DNA of 5,614 nucleotides from contig QHMQ01000169.1 in NCBI GenBank assembly GCA_003217835.1, positions 1 through 5,614 of the forward strand. Reading direction: 5' to 3'. Shown in pieces: positions 1 to 5,614 of the stretch (position 1 is its first letter; each line of letters begins with the position of its first letter). The notes under the pieces are model-generated. The model did not search any database. It saw only the letters and a list, made by a program, of their open reading frames with translations, and was not told the origin of the DNA. A program made the position numbers and the translations under genes. The DNA comes from Verrucomicrobiota bacterium (lineage in GTDB: Bacteria; Verrucomicrobiota; Verrucomicrobiia; Chthoniobacterales; UBA10450).

Positions 1-425
1 AGGGCTTCGGCAGCGCCACTGGCGCGACTCCCACCGAAGAGGAGCTCAAACGCGCGGCCAAATATCGCATGGCGCAAGCGGACGAGGCGCTGCTGCGCTT
101 ATGCCGGCTCTGCGTGTCGATCAAGATGCACACCCAGAACATGTCGATCGATGAGGCAACGAAGTTTTTTCAGGAAAATTGTCATTATGAGGAAAAGCCG
201 GCCCGCTCTGAAGCGATGCGCGGGAGTTTTGATCCCGGCTATCTCAATTACACGCTCGGCAAATTGCAGATCCTGAAACTGCGCGAGGACTACAAAGCAC
301 AGCAGGGCGAGGAATTCTCGCTACAGAAATTCCATAACGAGCTGCTCAATCACGGCATGCCACCAATCCGTCTCCTCCGCGAGATCATGCTCAAGGACCA
401 AGCGAAATGGGACGAGGTTTTATGA
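1..425 (+). CDS. DUF885 family protein, C-terminal part (5' end outside window)
   Basis: The frame is open from the left edge (first whole codon at position 3) to a TGA at 423-425, giving 141 visible residues. The ATG at 69 is internal, because the same frame continues upstream of it with family-like sequence. The residues resemble the C-terminal helical end of DUF885 (COG4805) proteins: an 'ADEALLRLCRLCVSIKMHT' helix, an 'MSIDEATKFF' segment, then 'GYLNYTLGKLQILKLREDY', 'FSLQKFHNELLNHG' and 'MPPIRLLREIML'. Full-length members run to roughly 550-600 residues and often carry an HExxH-type zinc site, so they are suspected metallopeptidases with no settled substrate; that catalytic part would lie to the left and cannot be checked here. 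The gene converges on the serine hydrolase on the other strand. Family assignment is from recognition of the C-terminal pattern; function is unknown. Confidence 0.85.
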   Translation, partial: GFGSATGATPTEEELKRAAKYRMAQADEALLRLCRLCVSIKMHTQNMSIDEATKFFQENCHYEEKPARSEAMRGSFDPGYLNYTLGKLQILKLREDYKAQQGEEFSLQKFHNELLNHGMPPIRLLREIMLKDQAKWDEVL

Positions 426-1852
426 TACGCAGTTTTCAAAACCATCGCCGGGAGATGTTCCAACTGTTTTTCAATCCCCCGGCGCGATCTGATACTGCTC
501 CAATTTCCAGTTTTCTGCGCGAATTTGACTCGGTACACGCGCAACGTCATGCCTCCACGGAGATCCTGGCGCTCTTGAACAAACTCCTGCGGCATTCCCA
601 AAGGACCGAGCCCGGCAGCGAAATCTTTCAGTGCCTGCTCGCTAAAGTAGGCGTTGGCATTATCCGTGAAAAGCGATCGATCGATCGATCCATGCTGCAA
701 GCCTGCAAAAATCTTACGAGCTTGTTCCTGCTTCGCCGGTGTCGCCGGATCATTGCTTGCTACTAACAGAGGAGTGATGCCATTAGCGATTTGATCCGCC
801 GCGCGTGCCGCATCCTGATTAGTGAGCACGGCAACGGCCACGCGATCGTCTGGCAGGACAATATTCTGAGCGGTGAAACCTGAAACCTCTCCACTATGCG
901 AGATCTGTCGATGTCCGGCCGCGTTGCTCAATTGGACGCCAAGTCCGTACCCCGTAGCCAACCCGTTCTTGAGCAGATCTTCGCGCTCGAGTTCAGCGTA
1001 CGAAGACGGTTTCATCAACTTTTGATCGATAATCGAGATATCCCACTTCGCTAGATCCTGCGCCGGCATAGCCAACTCTCCGGCGGCGAACAACCAACCC
1101 TTGCCCGCCATCGGCGCCGGACGCAACGGCCCAAGCGCATAACGCAAATAACCGGTCGGATCGGTCTCGGGGAGCTTTTCCTGATCGACGTTGGCAACGC
1201 TTCTCATTTGCAACGGCACGAATACTTTTTCGCCCAGAAATTGAAGCAAGGGCTTGCCGCTCGCTTTTTCTGCGATGATCCCGGCAATCACATAGTTCGT
1301 GTTGCTGTATTGCCACTTTGTGCCTGGGTCAAAATCAAGCGGCTTGCGCGCCCAACGATCCAGAATTTTCTCTCCCGTGACTGGCTGGAGCATCGTCGGC
1401 ATCAGGTAATCCTGCGGCCAATAGTCCTGATAACCGGAGGTGTGCGAAAGCAACTGGCGAATCGTAACCTCCTTGGATCGAGTTAGATTCGGGATAAACT
1501 TCGCGACTTTGTCATCGAGCGACAGCTTGCGTTGTTCCTGCAGGAGAAGAATTGCCGTGGCCGTGAACTGCTTGCTGATCGAGCCGATGCTATATCGCAT
1601 CTCAGGCGTGGCCGGCATCCGCGGTTCGACGCGCGCATCGCCGTAAGCCTTCACATAAACGAGCCGACCGTTCTTTATGATCGCTATCGACGCGCTCGGG
1701 ACACCGCTCTTGGCGAGAGCTTCGCTTGCGATCTTATCGATCTTCTCGCGTAGATCGGGCGACAGTTGGCCTTGGGCAACGGCCGGGAAGATCGCGAAAG
1801 CCAGGAGAAAAACGATGCAAAGATAACGCATCAACACGTAACGACGACGCAT
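350..1852 (-). CDS. Secreted serine beta-lactamase-like hydrolase (class C / PBP4* type), 3' end frame-disrupted
   Basis: This is a serine hydrolase of the beta-lactamase / D-alanyl-D-alanine carboxypeptidase family, probably acting in the periplasm on peptide, ester or cell-wall substrates; the exact substrate cannot be read from sequence. Numbering from the ATG at 1852 (500 residues), it has a signal peptide with a basic start (MRRR), a hydrophobic core and an AQG-type cleavage site near residue 27. The nucleophile motif S91-I-S-K94 follows, then Y182-S-N184 as the YxN motif and H319-S-G321 in place of KTG, as in many class C-like esterases. A small C-terminal domain follows ('LRVYRVKFAQKT'). 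From about residue 449 the frame is wrong: the next 52 residues are arginine-rich, unlike the family, and run 76 bp into the convergent DUF885 gene. A GTG at 1894 gives a 14-residue longer frame but lies at or before the predicted transcription start, so 1852 is preferred; ATG 1831 is also possible. No strong Shine-Dalgarno is visible. The catalytic domain is intact, so activity may survive. Confidence 0.85.
   Translation of the reverse strand: MRRRYVLMRYLCIVFLLAFAIFPAVAQGQLSPDLREKIDKIASEALAKSGVPSASIAIIKNGRLVYVKAYGDARVEPRMPATPEMRYSIGSISKQFTATAILLLQEQRKLSLDDKVAKFIPNLTRSKEVTIRQLLSHTSGYQDYWPQDYLMPTMLQPVTGEKILDRWARKPLDFDPGTKWQYSNTNYVIAGIIAEKASGKPLLQFLGEKVFVPLQMRSVANVDQEKLPETDPTGYLRYALGPLRPAPMAGKGWLFAAGELAMPAQDLAKWDISIIDQKLMKPSSYAELEREDLLKNGLATGYGLGVQLSNAAGHRQISHSGEVSGFTAQNIVLPDDRVAVAVLTNQDAARAADQIANGITPLLVASNDPATPAKQEQARKIFAGLQHGSIDRSLFTDNANAYFSEQALKDFAAGLGPLGMPQEFVQERQDLRGGMTLRVYRVKFAQKTGNWSSIRSRRGIEKQLEHLPAMVLKTAYHKTSSHFAWSLSMISRRRRIGGMP
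471..506 (-). other. Remnant of the original C-terminus and stop codon of the serine hydrolase gene
   Basis: In a different - strand frame from the long hydrolase reading frame, positions 506 down to 471 read K-L-E-Q-Y-Q-I-A-P-G-D followed by TGA (471-473). This matches the usual ending of such hydrolases, typically '...MPDGKLEQ(Y/F)xxAP'. Restoring this frame would end the gene 45 bp short of the DUF885 stop codon, a normal convergent spacing. The stretch between 'AQKT' and 'KLEQ' that normally joins them, about 10 residues by memory of the family, is missing. A single out-of-frame deletion with its junction near 507-511 would explain both the missing residues and the frame change. Confidence 0.65.
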
Positions 1853-1897
1853 GGAATTCTGGTTAACGAAATTATGATAGGTGCCATGAGCCACACA

Positions 1898-1906
1898 ATT
1901 ATATCA
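1898..1906 (-). promoter_or_regulatory. Extended -10 promoter element of the serine hydrolase gene
   Basis: The - strand reads TGATATAAT, a perfect extended -10 (TGnTATAAT). No convincing -35 hexamer is present 16-18 bases upstream, which is normal for extended -10 promoters. Transcription would begin near 1891, leaving about a 40-base leader before the ATG at 1852. This placement also argues against the GTG at 1894 as the true start. Confidence 0.5.
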
Positions 1907-1960
1907 GAGAGTGACGGACTAAAGAGGTGATTGCTTACAGAGGATAGTGTCTCAATTTGG

Positions 1961-1995
1961 AGTTCTCTGCGCTGCGCTTTCTCCGCATCCTCAGC
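1961..1995. repeat. Possible degenerate 'CGCAGAG'-type dispersed intergenic repeat
   Basis: Read on the - strand this spacer segment contains GCTGAGGATGCGGAG followed by AAAGCGCAGCGCAGAGAA. It resembles the 'cgcagaggacgcggagaa' style repeats scattered between genes in several environmental phyla. Only one copy is in the window, so repetition cannot be shown here. Apart from this and the hydrolase promoter I see nothing identifiable in the spacer 1904-2094. Confidence 0.25.
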
Positions 1996-2094
1996 ATCTT
2001 TGAGGTGAGTGTCGACATAGCTCAGAGGCGCACAGCGCTGTTAGTAACCGTAGTCGTTGAACGCGGGCCGGCGTCACCGACATCAGCTCCAACC

Positions 2095-3234
2095 CTACTC
2101 GTCAGCGTCGGAACTCCCCAGCAGATCCTTTAGCAGTGGCTGCGGGTTTGATGGCAGTTCCTCCACATCGCGCAATTTCTTTGTGATGGCGCGCGAACGC
2201 ACCGCAACATTATCCACCTGTCGTGCGGCTTGATCGAGCTTGTCCTTCACCGCCGATAACGCTTCACCGAACTTACCAAACTCGGTTTTGACGCCCGCGA
2301 GCAAATTCCAGACTTCGCTCGAACGCTTTTGGATCGCGAGCGTACGAAAACCCATCTGCAAGCTGTTCAGCAGCGCCGCAAGCGTAGTCGGACCGGCAAA
2401 AACGACGCGACAGTCGCGCTGCACCTGCTCCACTAAACCGACGCGACGGATCGCCTCGGCGTAAAGACCCTCGGTCGGGAGGAACATCAGCGCGAAATCC
2501 GTGGTTTGCGGGGGATTAATATACTTCTGGCAAATATCCTTGGCGCTGCGCTTCAATTGTGTTTCGAGACTCTTGATCGCCTCCTCAATTCCCGGCAGGT
2601 CGCCCTTCTCCTGCGCCGCGATTAGGCGTTGGTGATCTTCCGTCGGAAATTTTGCATCGATTGGCAACCAAACCGGCGTGCCGTTCTCGTCGCCTGGCAA
2701 CTTGATCGCGAATTCGACATGATCGCCGGTCTCTTCGCGCGTCTTCACGTTTCGCGCGAATTGGTCGGGCGTGAGTATCTGTTCAAGCAATGCCCCAAGC
2801 TGAACCTCGCCCCAGCCGCCGCGTGTTTTCACATTGGTGAGAACCTTTTGCAATCCGCCGACGTCGCTCGCAAGTTGCTGCATTGCGCCCAGCCCTTGAT
2901 GGACTTGCTCGAGTCTGTCGCTCACGATTTTGAATGATTCGCCCAGCCGCTTCTCGAGTGTGCCTTGCAATTTCTCGTCAACCGTTGCGCGCATCTTGTC
3001 GATTTGCTTCGAGTTGTCCTCCTGCAATTGCGCGTTGGCACTTTCTTCCCGGCCGCGAGACATCTCTTCGCGGATGATCCGTTCGCCACGCTCCTGCGCA
3101 CGATCGAGCATCTCCAGCCGCTTCACCAGCTCGGACTCGACGCCGCTACCTGTCCGCCGAGTGACGACGAAAACAATCGCCGCGACAATACCGCTGCAGA
3201 TTACACCGATAAGCAAATAGATCATCGGACTCAT
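2095..3234 (-). CDS. rmuC: RmuC family protein (predicted nuclease-fold, DNA inversion/recombination-limiting)
   Basis: RmuC proteins limit rearrangements at inverted repeats in E. coli and carry a PD-(D/E)XK-like nuclease fold; a direct biochemical activity is not well established. The 379-residue product starts with a membrane anchor (about residues 4-24), followed by a charged, Glu/Arg-rich probable coiled coil (about 33-125). The conserved domain then shows 'NVKTRGGWGEVQLGALLEQ' (134-152), 'WLPIDAKFP' (189-197, with the core D-x-K), 'YINPPQTTDFALMFLPTEG' (238-256) and 'FAGPTTLAALLNSLQMGF' (279-296). A helical, acidic tail ends at TAG 2095-2097. E. coli RmuC is about 475 residues; this one is shorter, mainly in the coiled coil and tail, with the domain complete. 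The ATG at 3234 is the first start after an in-frame TGA; the bases before it (CACCTC) are no Shine-Dalgarno, and ATG 3225 is an alternative. It lies 119 bp downstream of the receptor gene in the same direction, so read-through is possible. Confidence 0.93.
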   Translation of the reverse strand: MSPMIYLLIGVICSGIVAAIVFVVTRRTGSGVESELVKRLEMLDRAQERGERIIREEMSRGREESANAQLQEDNSKQIDKMRATVDEKLQGTLEKRLGESFKIVSDRLEQVHQGLGAMQQLASDVGGLQKVLTNVKTRGGWGEVQLGALLEQILTPDQFARNVKTREETGDHVEFAIKLPGDENGTPVWLPIDAKFPTEDHQRLIAAQEKGDLPGIEEAIKSLETQLKRSAKDICQKYINPPQTTDFALMFLPTEGLYAEAIRRVGLVEQVQRDCRVVFAGPTTLAALLNSLQMGFRTLAIQKRSSEVWNLLAGVKTEFGKFGEALSAVKDKLDQAARQVDNVAVRSRAITKKLRDVEELPSNPQPLLKDLLGSSDADE

Positions 3235-3313
3235 GAGGTGTGAGAAACCATTTCTGTTATGTCAAGCGATATGCCAGTCCGGCTCGGACCGAGACATTTT
3301 TTACTGTTAACAA

Positions 3314-3346
3314 TGAGAGATTCCTCGACTTCTCTCGGAATGACAA
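3314..3346. repeat. Dispersed hairpin-forming intergenic repeat ('TGTCATTCCGAG...GAGGAATCTC' type)
   Basis: On the - strand this reads TTGTCATTCCGAGAG, then AAGTCGAGGAATCTCTCA. The arms ATTCC (3341-3337) and GGAAT (3324-3320) pair around a 12-base loop. The pattern closely matches a short repeat commonly scattered between genes in many environmental bacterial genomes. It sits alone between the receptor stop codon and rmuC. No T-run follows the hairpin in the direction of the receptor transcript, so it is not a standard intrinsic terminator. Confidence 0.55.
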
Positions 3347-3353
3347 GGGCCGG

Positions 3354-5240
3354 TTAAAACCGCAGCTTCACTCCTCCGTACCCGGCCCGGCCAAGCGCAG
3401 GAAAGCCAAAAACCTCCGCATAATGCTCGTTCGTCAGATTGTCGATCCGGCCAAAGATCGACAAATGCGGGCTCACTTCATATTCCGCTGCCAGGTTGAC
3501 GAAGCTGTAATCTTCGATGTCGAAATTCGGTCCGCCGAAATTCAATTCTTCACGCGCGTTCACGAATTTTGCCTCTGCCGTGATCCGGAGTCTCTTCCAC
3601 CAAAGATACGAACCGGAAAGGTAAACTTCGTTGCGCGGCCGGCGCGGCAAACGCGCGCCTTGCGGCTGGCTAATATCGCTCGACGAAGTTTTTTCCGCGT
3701 CGAGATACGTATAGCTCGCGGTAAGAATCAGCTCGGCGATCGGTTGCGCGCGTAATTCCGCTTCGAGCCCCTGCGTTCGCGCCGCCCCGAGATTGAGGGT
3801 CTCAAAAAGTCCATTGAATCCGATTAAGTTCGACAAGTCGTTATGAAAATAAGTCGCACCAACAGTTACTCGATTTTCCCAAAGCCGCTGCTCGACACCG
3901 ATGTCCCAACCGAGATCTTTTTCCGGTTCGAGTCCGAAATTATTCCCGAAGATCTTGTCCTGACTGCTGGGCGGACTGAACCCGGTTGCCACACTCGAGT
4001 GCAGCGTCGTGTTCGTCCTATCGATCTTATAGCTACCAGCGAAGCGATACGTCCACACATCGCCGAATTGATTGAAGTGATCGAAGCGCCCGCCAGCGAC
4101 GAAAATCAACGTGTCGATCTGCGCGGTCGCTTGCAGAAATCCTGCTGTCTCCTGCGTGTGATCGCTCACAAAGGTTGGTTGCGGTCCGAAAATCTGCAAA
4201 ACAAATGGACGCTCCTGCCCGGCATTGACACGGCTGTAGAAGAATCCTGAGGTAAGCGTGAGCCACGAGACCGGTTTTAGGTCGTTTTGATAATCAATTG
4301 TTGTCCGCTCAAACAAAGCGCGTGTTGCTCCGACAAATCCATCCTGGTTCGGATTATTTAGCTGTCGTTCATGATCGTAACTGAAGATGAATCTATGCTG
4401 CCACCAGTCACCGATTCGAAGATCGACATGTGGCGCAATCAGCCAGCGCTCAGTCAAGAAATTGTCGATTGGTTTTGGATTAAAGATCGTATTCGGATTG
4501 CCGGTATCGCTGAGAGAATACGTGAACAAGCCGCCGATTCTCACTTGGTCGGCCGGAGACCAGCCAACGTTTGCAATCGCAGCGCTGTTTCGATATTGAT
4601 TGTTCGGGCGCGCGTTGTCGGTATCGAGCCGGCTTGCGCCGATTGAATAGTCGAAATTGTCAATCTTGCCGTCGCTTTGCAGCGCCTCGCGAAATGTGTC
4701 GTACGATCCACCCTCGCCGCTCAGCGAGATTTCTGGTGCTCCCTCGCCCTGTTTCGTGAAAATTTGGATGACCCCGGCCAGCGCACGCGGCCCATACAAT
4801 GTGCTCTGCGGTCCGCGTACGATCTCGATCCTGCCAAGATCGTCCGTCGTAAGATCGGCGAAATTAAATGCCCCTTGCAAACCTTGATTGATCGGAACTC
4901 CATCGAGCAAAACCTGGGTATGCTCGCTGCGTAATCCGCGTGTAAACACGGACGTCAGTTGTCCGGACGTTCCGGTTTGCACGACGGATAATCCCGGCAC
5001 TTCGCGGAGCGCATCGCTTACGCGCTCGATTTGTTTTTGGGCGAGATCCTCCGAAGTGATCACGCTCACGCTCGCCGGTGATTGATCGAGGGGAATATCG
5101 AAACGTGTCGCGGAAACAATGATTGGCTCGGCTTCCGCTTCCGGCTGATCGGGCGGCGATCCCACAGCATCCTGCGCACGCATTTGAGATGCAGCAGTTA
5201 CTAAACTGAATAAGACAAAACATATTGGGCGATTTCGCAT
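3354..5240 (-). CDS. btuB: TonB-dependent outer-membrane vitamin B12 (cobalamin) receptor, BtuB-like
   Basis: This is an outer-membrane beta-barrel that imports cobalamin using TonB/ExbBD energy. It has 628 residues, against 614 for E. coli BtuB. A signal peptide covers residues 1-22 (basic start, hydrophobic core 6-18, MRA-Q cleavage). A TonB-box-like 'EPIIVSATR' lies at 38-46. The plug domain (about 40-165) shows 'GTSGQLTSVFTRG' (90-102), 'LLDGVPIN' (111-118) and 'RGPQSTLYGPRALAGVIQI' (142-160), all close to the BtuB plug. The barrel follows, ending in the typical 'DNLTNEHYAEVFGFPALGR' and a terminal Phe needed for barrel assembly. The ATG at 5240 is chosen because a signal peptide begins exactly there and GGAGGAA stands 7-9 bases upstream. 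A longer frame opening at 5372 would translate the riboswitch leader and bury the signal peptide, so it is rejected. The cobalamin riboswitch in the leader is the main reason for naming the substrate; the plug alone would also fit other TonB receptors. Confidence 0.88.
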   Translation of the reverse strand: MRNRPICFVLFSLVTAASQMRAQDAVGSPPDQPEAEAEPIIVSATRFDIPLDQSPASVSVITSEDLAQKQIERVSDALREVPGLSVVQTGTSGQLTSVFTRGLRSEHTQVLLDGVPINQGLQGAFNFADLTTDDLGRIEIVRGPQSTLYGPRALAGVIQIFTKQGEGAPEISLSGEGGSYDTFREALQSDGKIDNFDYSIGASRLDTDNARPNNQYRNSAAIANVGWSPADQVRIGGLFTYSLSDTGNPNTIFNPKPIDNFLTERWLIAPHVDLRIGDWWQHRFIFSYDHERQLNNPNQDGFVGATRALFERTTIDYQNDLKPVSWLTLTSGFFYSRVNAGQERPFVLQIFGPQPTFVSDHTQETAGFLQATAQIDTLIFVAGGRFDHFNQFGDVWTYRFAGSYKIDRTNTTLHSSVATGFSPPSSQDKIFGNNFGLEPEKDLGWDIGVEQRLWENRVTVGATYFHNDLSNLIGFNGLFETLNLGAARTQGLEAELRAQPIAELILTASYTYLDAEKTSSSDISQPQGARLPRRPRNEVYLSGSYLWWKRLRITAEAKFVNAREELNFGGPNFDIEDYSFVNLAAEYEVSPHLSIFGRIDNLTNEHYAEVFGFPALGRAGYGGVKLRF

Positions 5241-5276
5241 AACAAGTTTCCTCCAACTCCGAGAGTCGGACTTGTT
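5241..5276 (-). promoter_or_regulatory. Hairpin enclosing the btuB Shine-Dalgarno (likely riboswitch output)
   Basis: Immediately before the ATG the - strand folds as AACAAGT-CCGACTC, loop TCG, GAGTTGG, bulge AGGAA, ACTTGTT. This gives 7 plus 7 pairs (one G-T wobble) broken only by a 5-base bulge. The Shine-Dalgarno GGAGGAA is split: its GG is paired and its AGGAA is the bulge. The last paired base (5241) touches the start codon. Such a fold should hinder ribosome loading, so it is the natural candidate for the OFF state of a translational cobalamin switch. The pairing is seen directly; its regulatory use is inferred. Confidence 0.6.
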
Positions 5277-5306
5277 TGGCCGAGGCCGCATCGCCCAGCT
5301 CTCATT

Positions 5307-5334
5307 CTTCTTTTCGCGAAGAAGTTTTTTCGCG
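5307..5334 (-). promoter_or_regulatory. Two mutually exclusive short hairpins in the btuB leader
   Basis: Between the aptamer and the Shine-Dalgarno hairpin, two stems share bases. One is CGCGAA (5334-5329) with TTCGCG (5320-5315); the other is CTTCTT (5324-5319) with AAGAAG (5312-5307). Only one can form at a time. They could be part of the switching region, or simple low-complexity chance. The run of six bases beside them is A on the RNA strand, so this is not a terminator for btuB. Confidence 0.25.
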
Positions 5335-5367
5335 CACCACACACGCGGGCACGAATGAGGTGGACCG

Positions 5368-5579
5368 GACAAATATTCTGGCTCCTGGCGTATGATGCCT
5401 GTGCGGCACGCACCTTCTTCCCGCCTTCACCCCCGAAAGCTTTCGGGGACTGGCCCATGGGAAGTTGTATCCAGTTACAGCAGCGCAACTGCTCCCGATT
5501 TACACGGGATTTCTTGCGCCGATCCACTTTCTTAAGCTCGCAAAGAACTGGATCGAGGAGTACCGGCTTGCGCTTTGTC
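5368..5579 (-). ncRNA. Cobalamin riboswitch (B12 aptamer) in the btuB leader
   Basis: On the - strand, reading 5' to 3', the conserved landmarks of the cobalamin riboswitch appear in the right order. First is AAGAAATCCCG-TGTAAAT-CGGGAGC (5517-5492, the 'GGTGnAAaTCC' region). It is followed by AGCAG-TTGCG-CTGCT and GTAAC (5493-5474), then GCCAGT (5454-5449), a variable hairpin that is a perfect 18-base palindrome CCCCGAAAGCTTTCGGGG (5431-5448), and GTGAAGGCGGGAAG. A B12-box core GCCAGGAG (5389-5382) closes the series. GACAAA (5579-5574) can pair with TTTGTC (5373-5368) as a closing stem, giving about 212 bases, the usual size. The outer limits are uncertain; the core 5380-5520 is firm. It lies about 130 bases before the BtuB-like receptor start and should lower its expression when cobalamin is abundant. 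Confidence 0.88.
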
Positions 5580-5590
5580 TTTCAAGATTT

Positions 5591-5599
5591 ATTTAATCA
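5591..5599 (-). promoter_or_regulatory. Weak extended -10 candidate for the btuB transcript
   Basis: In the AT-rich right edge the - strand reads TGATTAAAT, four of six matches to TATAAT with an upstream TG. Transcription would start near 5584, just before the proposed closing stem of the riboswitch, which is where a start is expected. The -35 region is mostly outside the window, so this remains a candidate only. Confidence 0.25.
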
Positions 5600-5614
5600 A
5601 TCGCAAATTAATTT

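Noticed and set aside
446..484. CGCCGGG/CCCGGCG inverted repeat between the convergent genes, possible bidirectional terminator
   Set aside because: The loop is 25 bases, no T-run follows on either side, and one arm lies in the remnant coding sequence of the hydrolase.
2629..2937. Open frames of about 100 codons on the + strand opposite rmuC, and similar ones opposite btuB and the hydrolase
   Set aside because: They show no recognisable protein pattern or start signals and are shadows of well-supported - strand genes.
3260..3265. Perfect TTGACA hexamer on the - strand upstream of rmuC
   Set aside because: No -10-like hexamer lies 16-18 bases downstream (the sequence there is around CACACC), so it is not supported as a promoter.
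3277..3289. GTCCG-GCT-CGGAC hairpin downstream of btuB
   Set aside because: No T-run follows it in the btuB transcript direction, so a terminator call is not supported.
3240..3755. 171-codon + strand open frame covering the btuB 3' end
   Set aside because: It lies mostly antisense to the conserved barrel end of btuB and crosses the dispersed repeat; the composition looks like an antisense shadow, not a protein.
5307..5330. Hairpin followed by TTTTTT on the + strand, resembling an intrinsic terminator
   Set aside because: No + strand gene lies upstream to be terminated, the stem is only 6 AT-rich pairs, and the same bases are explained as leader RNA on the - strand.
5241..5372. 44-residue N-terminal extension of the receptor reading frame
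   Set aside because: The segment is leader RNA reaching the 3' edge of the riboswitch. The signal peptide and Shine-Dalgarno both point to the ATG at 5240.

Overview
The window is a piece of a GC-rich Gram-negative chromosome. It holds a TonB-dependent outer-membrane receptor, a Sec signal peptide on a penicillin-binding-protein-like serine hydrolase, and dispersed 'TGTCATTCCGAG...' type intergenic DNA. The gene mix and repeat style suggest a soil bacterium such as a Verrucomicrobiota (Chthoniobacterales-like) or Acidobacteriota member. That placement is inference only, because there is no marker gene in the window.

Layout, left to right. (1) On the + strand is the C-terminal part of a DUF885-family protein (1-425), cut by the window edge. 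(2) Convergent to it on the - strand is a secreted serine beta-lactamase-like hydrolase (350-1852). Its last part is out of frame, so it now reads 76 bp into the DUF885 gene; the remnant of the original C-terminus and stop is still visible in another frame (471-506). It has its own promoter with a perfect extended -10 box (1898-1906). (3) A 190-bp spacer holds a possible degenerate dispersed repeat. (4) An rmuC gene lies on the - strand (2095-3234). (5) A 119-bp spacer carries a hairpin-forming dispersed repeat (3314-3346). (6) A BtuB-like TonB-dependent receptor gene lies on the - strand (3354-5240). (7) A long leader (5241-about 5584) contains a cobalamin riboswitch and, directly against the start codon, a 14-bp hairpin that encloses the Shine-Dalgarno sequence. 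A weak promoter candidate sits just upstream of the riboswitch at the window edge.

The clearest functional unit is riboswitch plus receptor. When cobalamin is plentiful, the leader RNA should bind it and shut down translation of the outer-membrane B12 importer; the Shine-Dalgarno hairpin is the obvious candidate for the output switch. The riboswitch turns a generic TonB-receptor call into a specific vitamin B12 (or related corrinoid) call. The other genes (DUF885 protein, serine hydrolase, RmuC) show no functional link to it or to each other. I found no CRISPR array, tRNA, rRNA, transposase, toxin-antitoxin pair or recognisable new defence system. The points of most interest are the architecture of the riboswitch output and the broken 3' end of the hydrolase gene.
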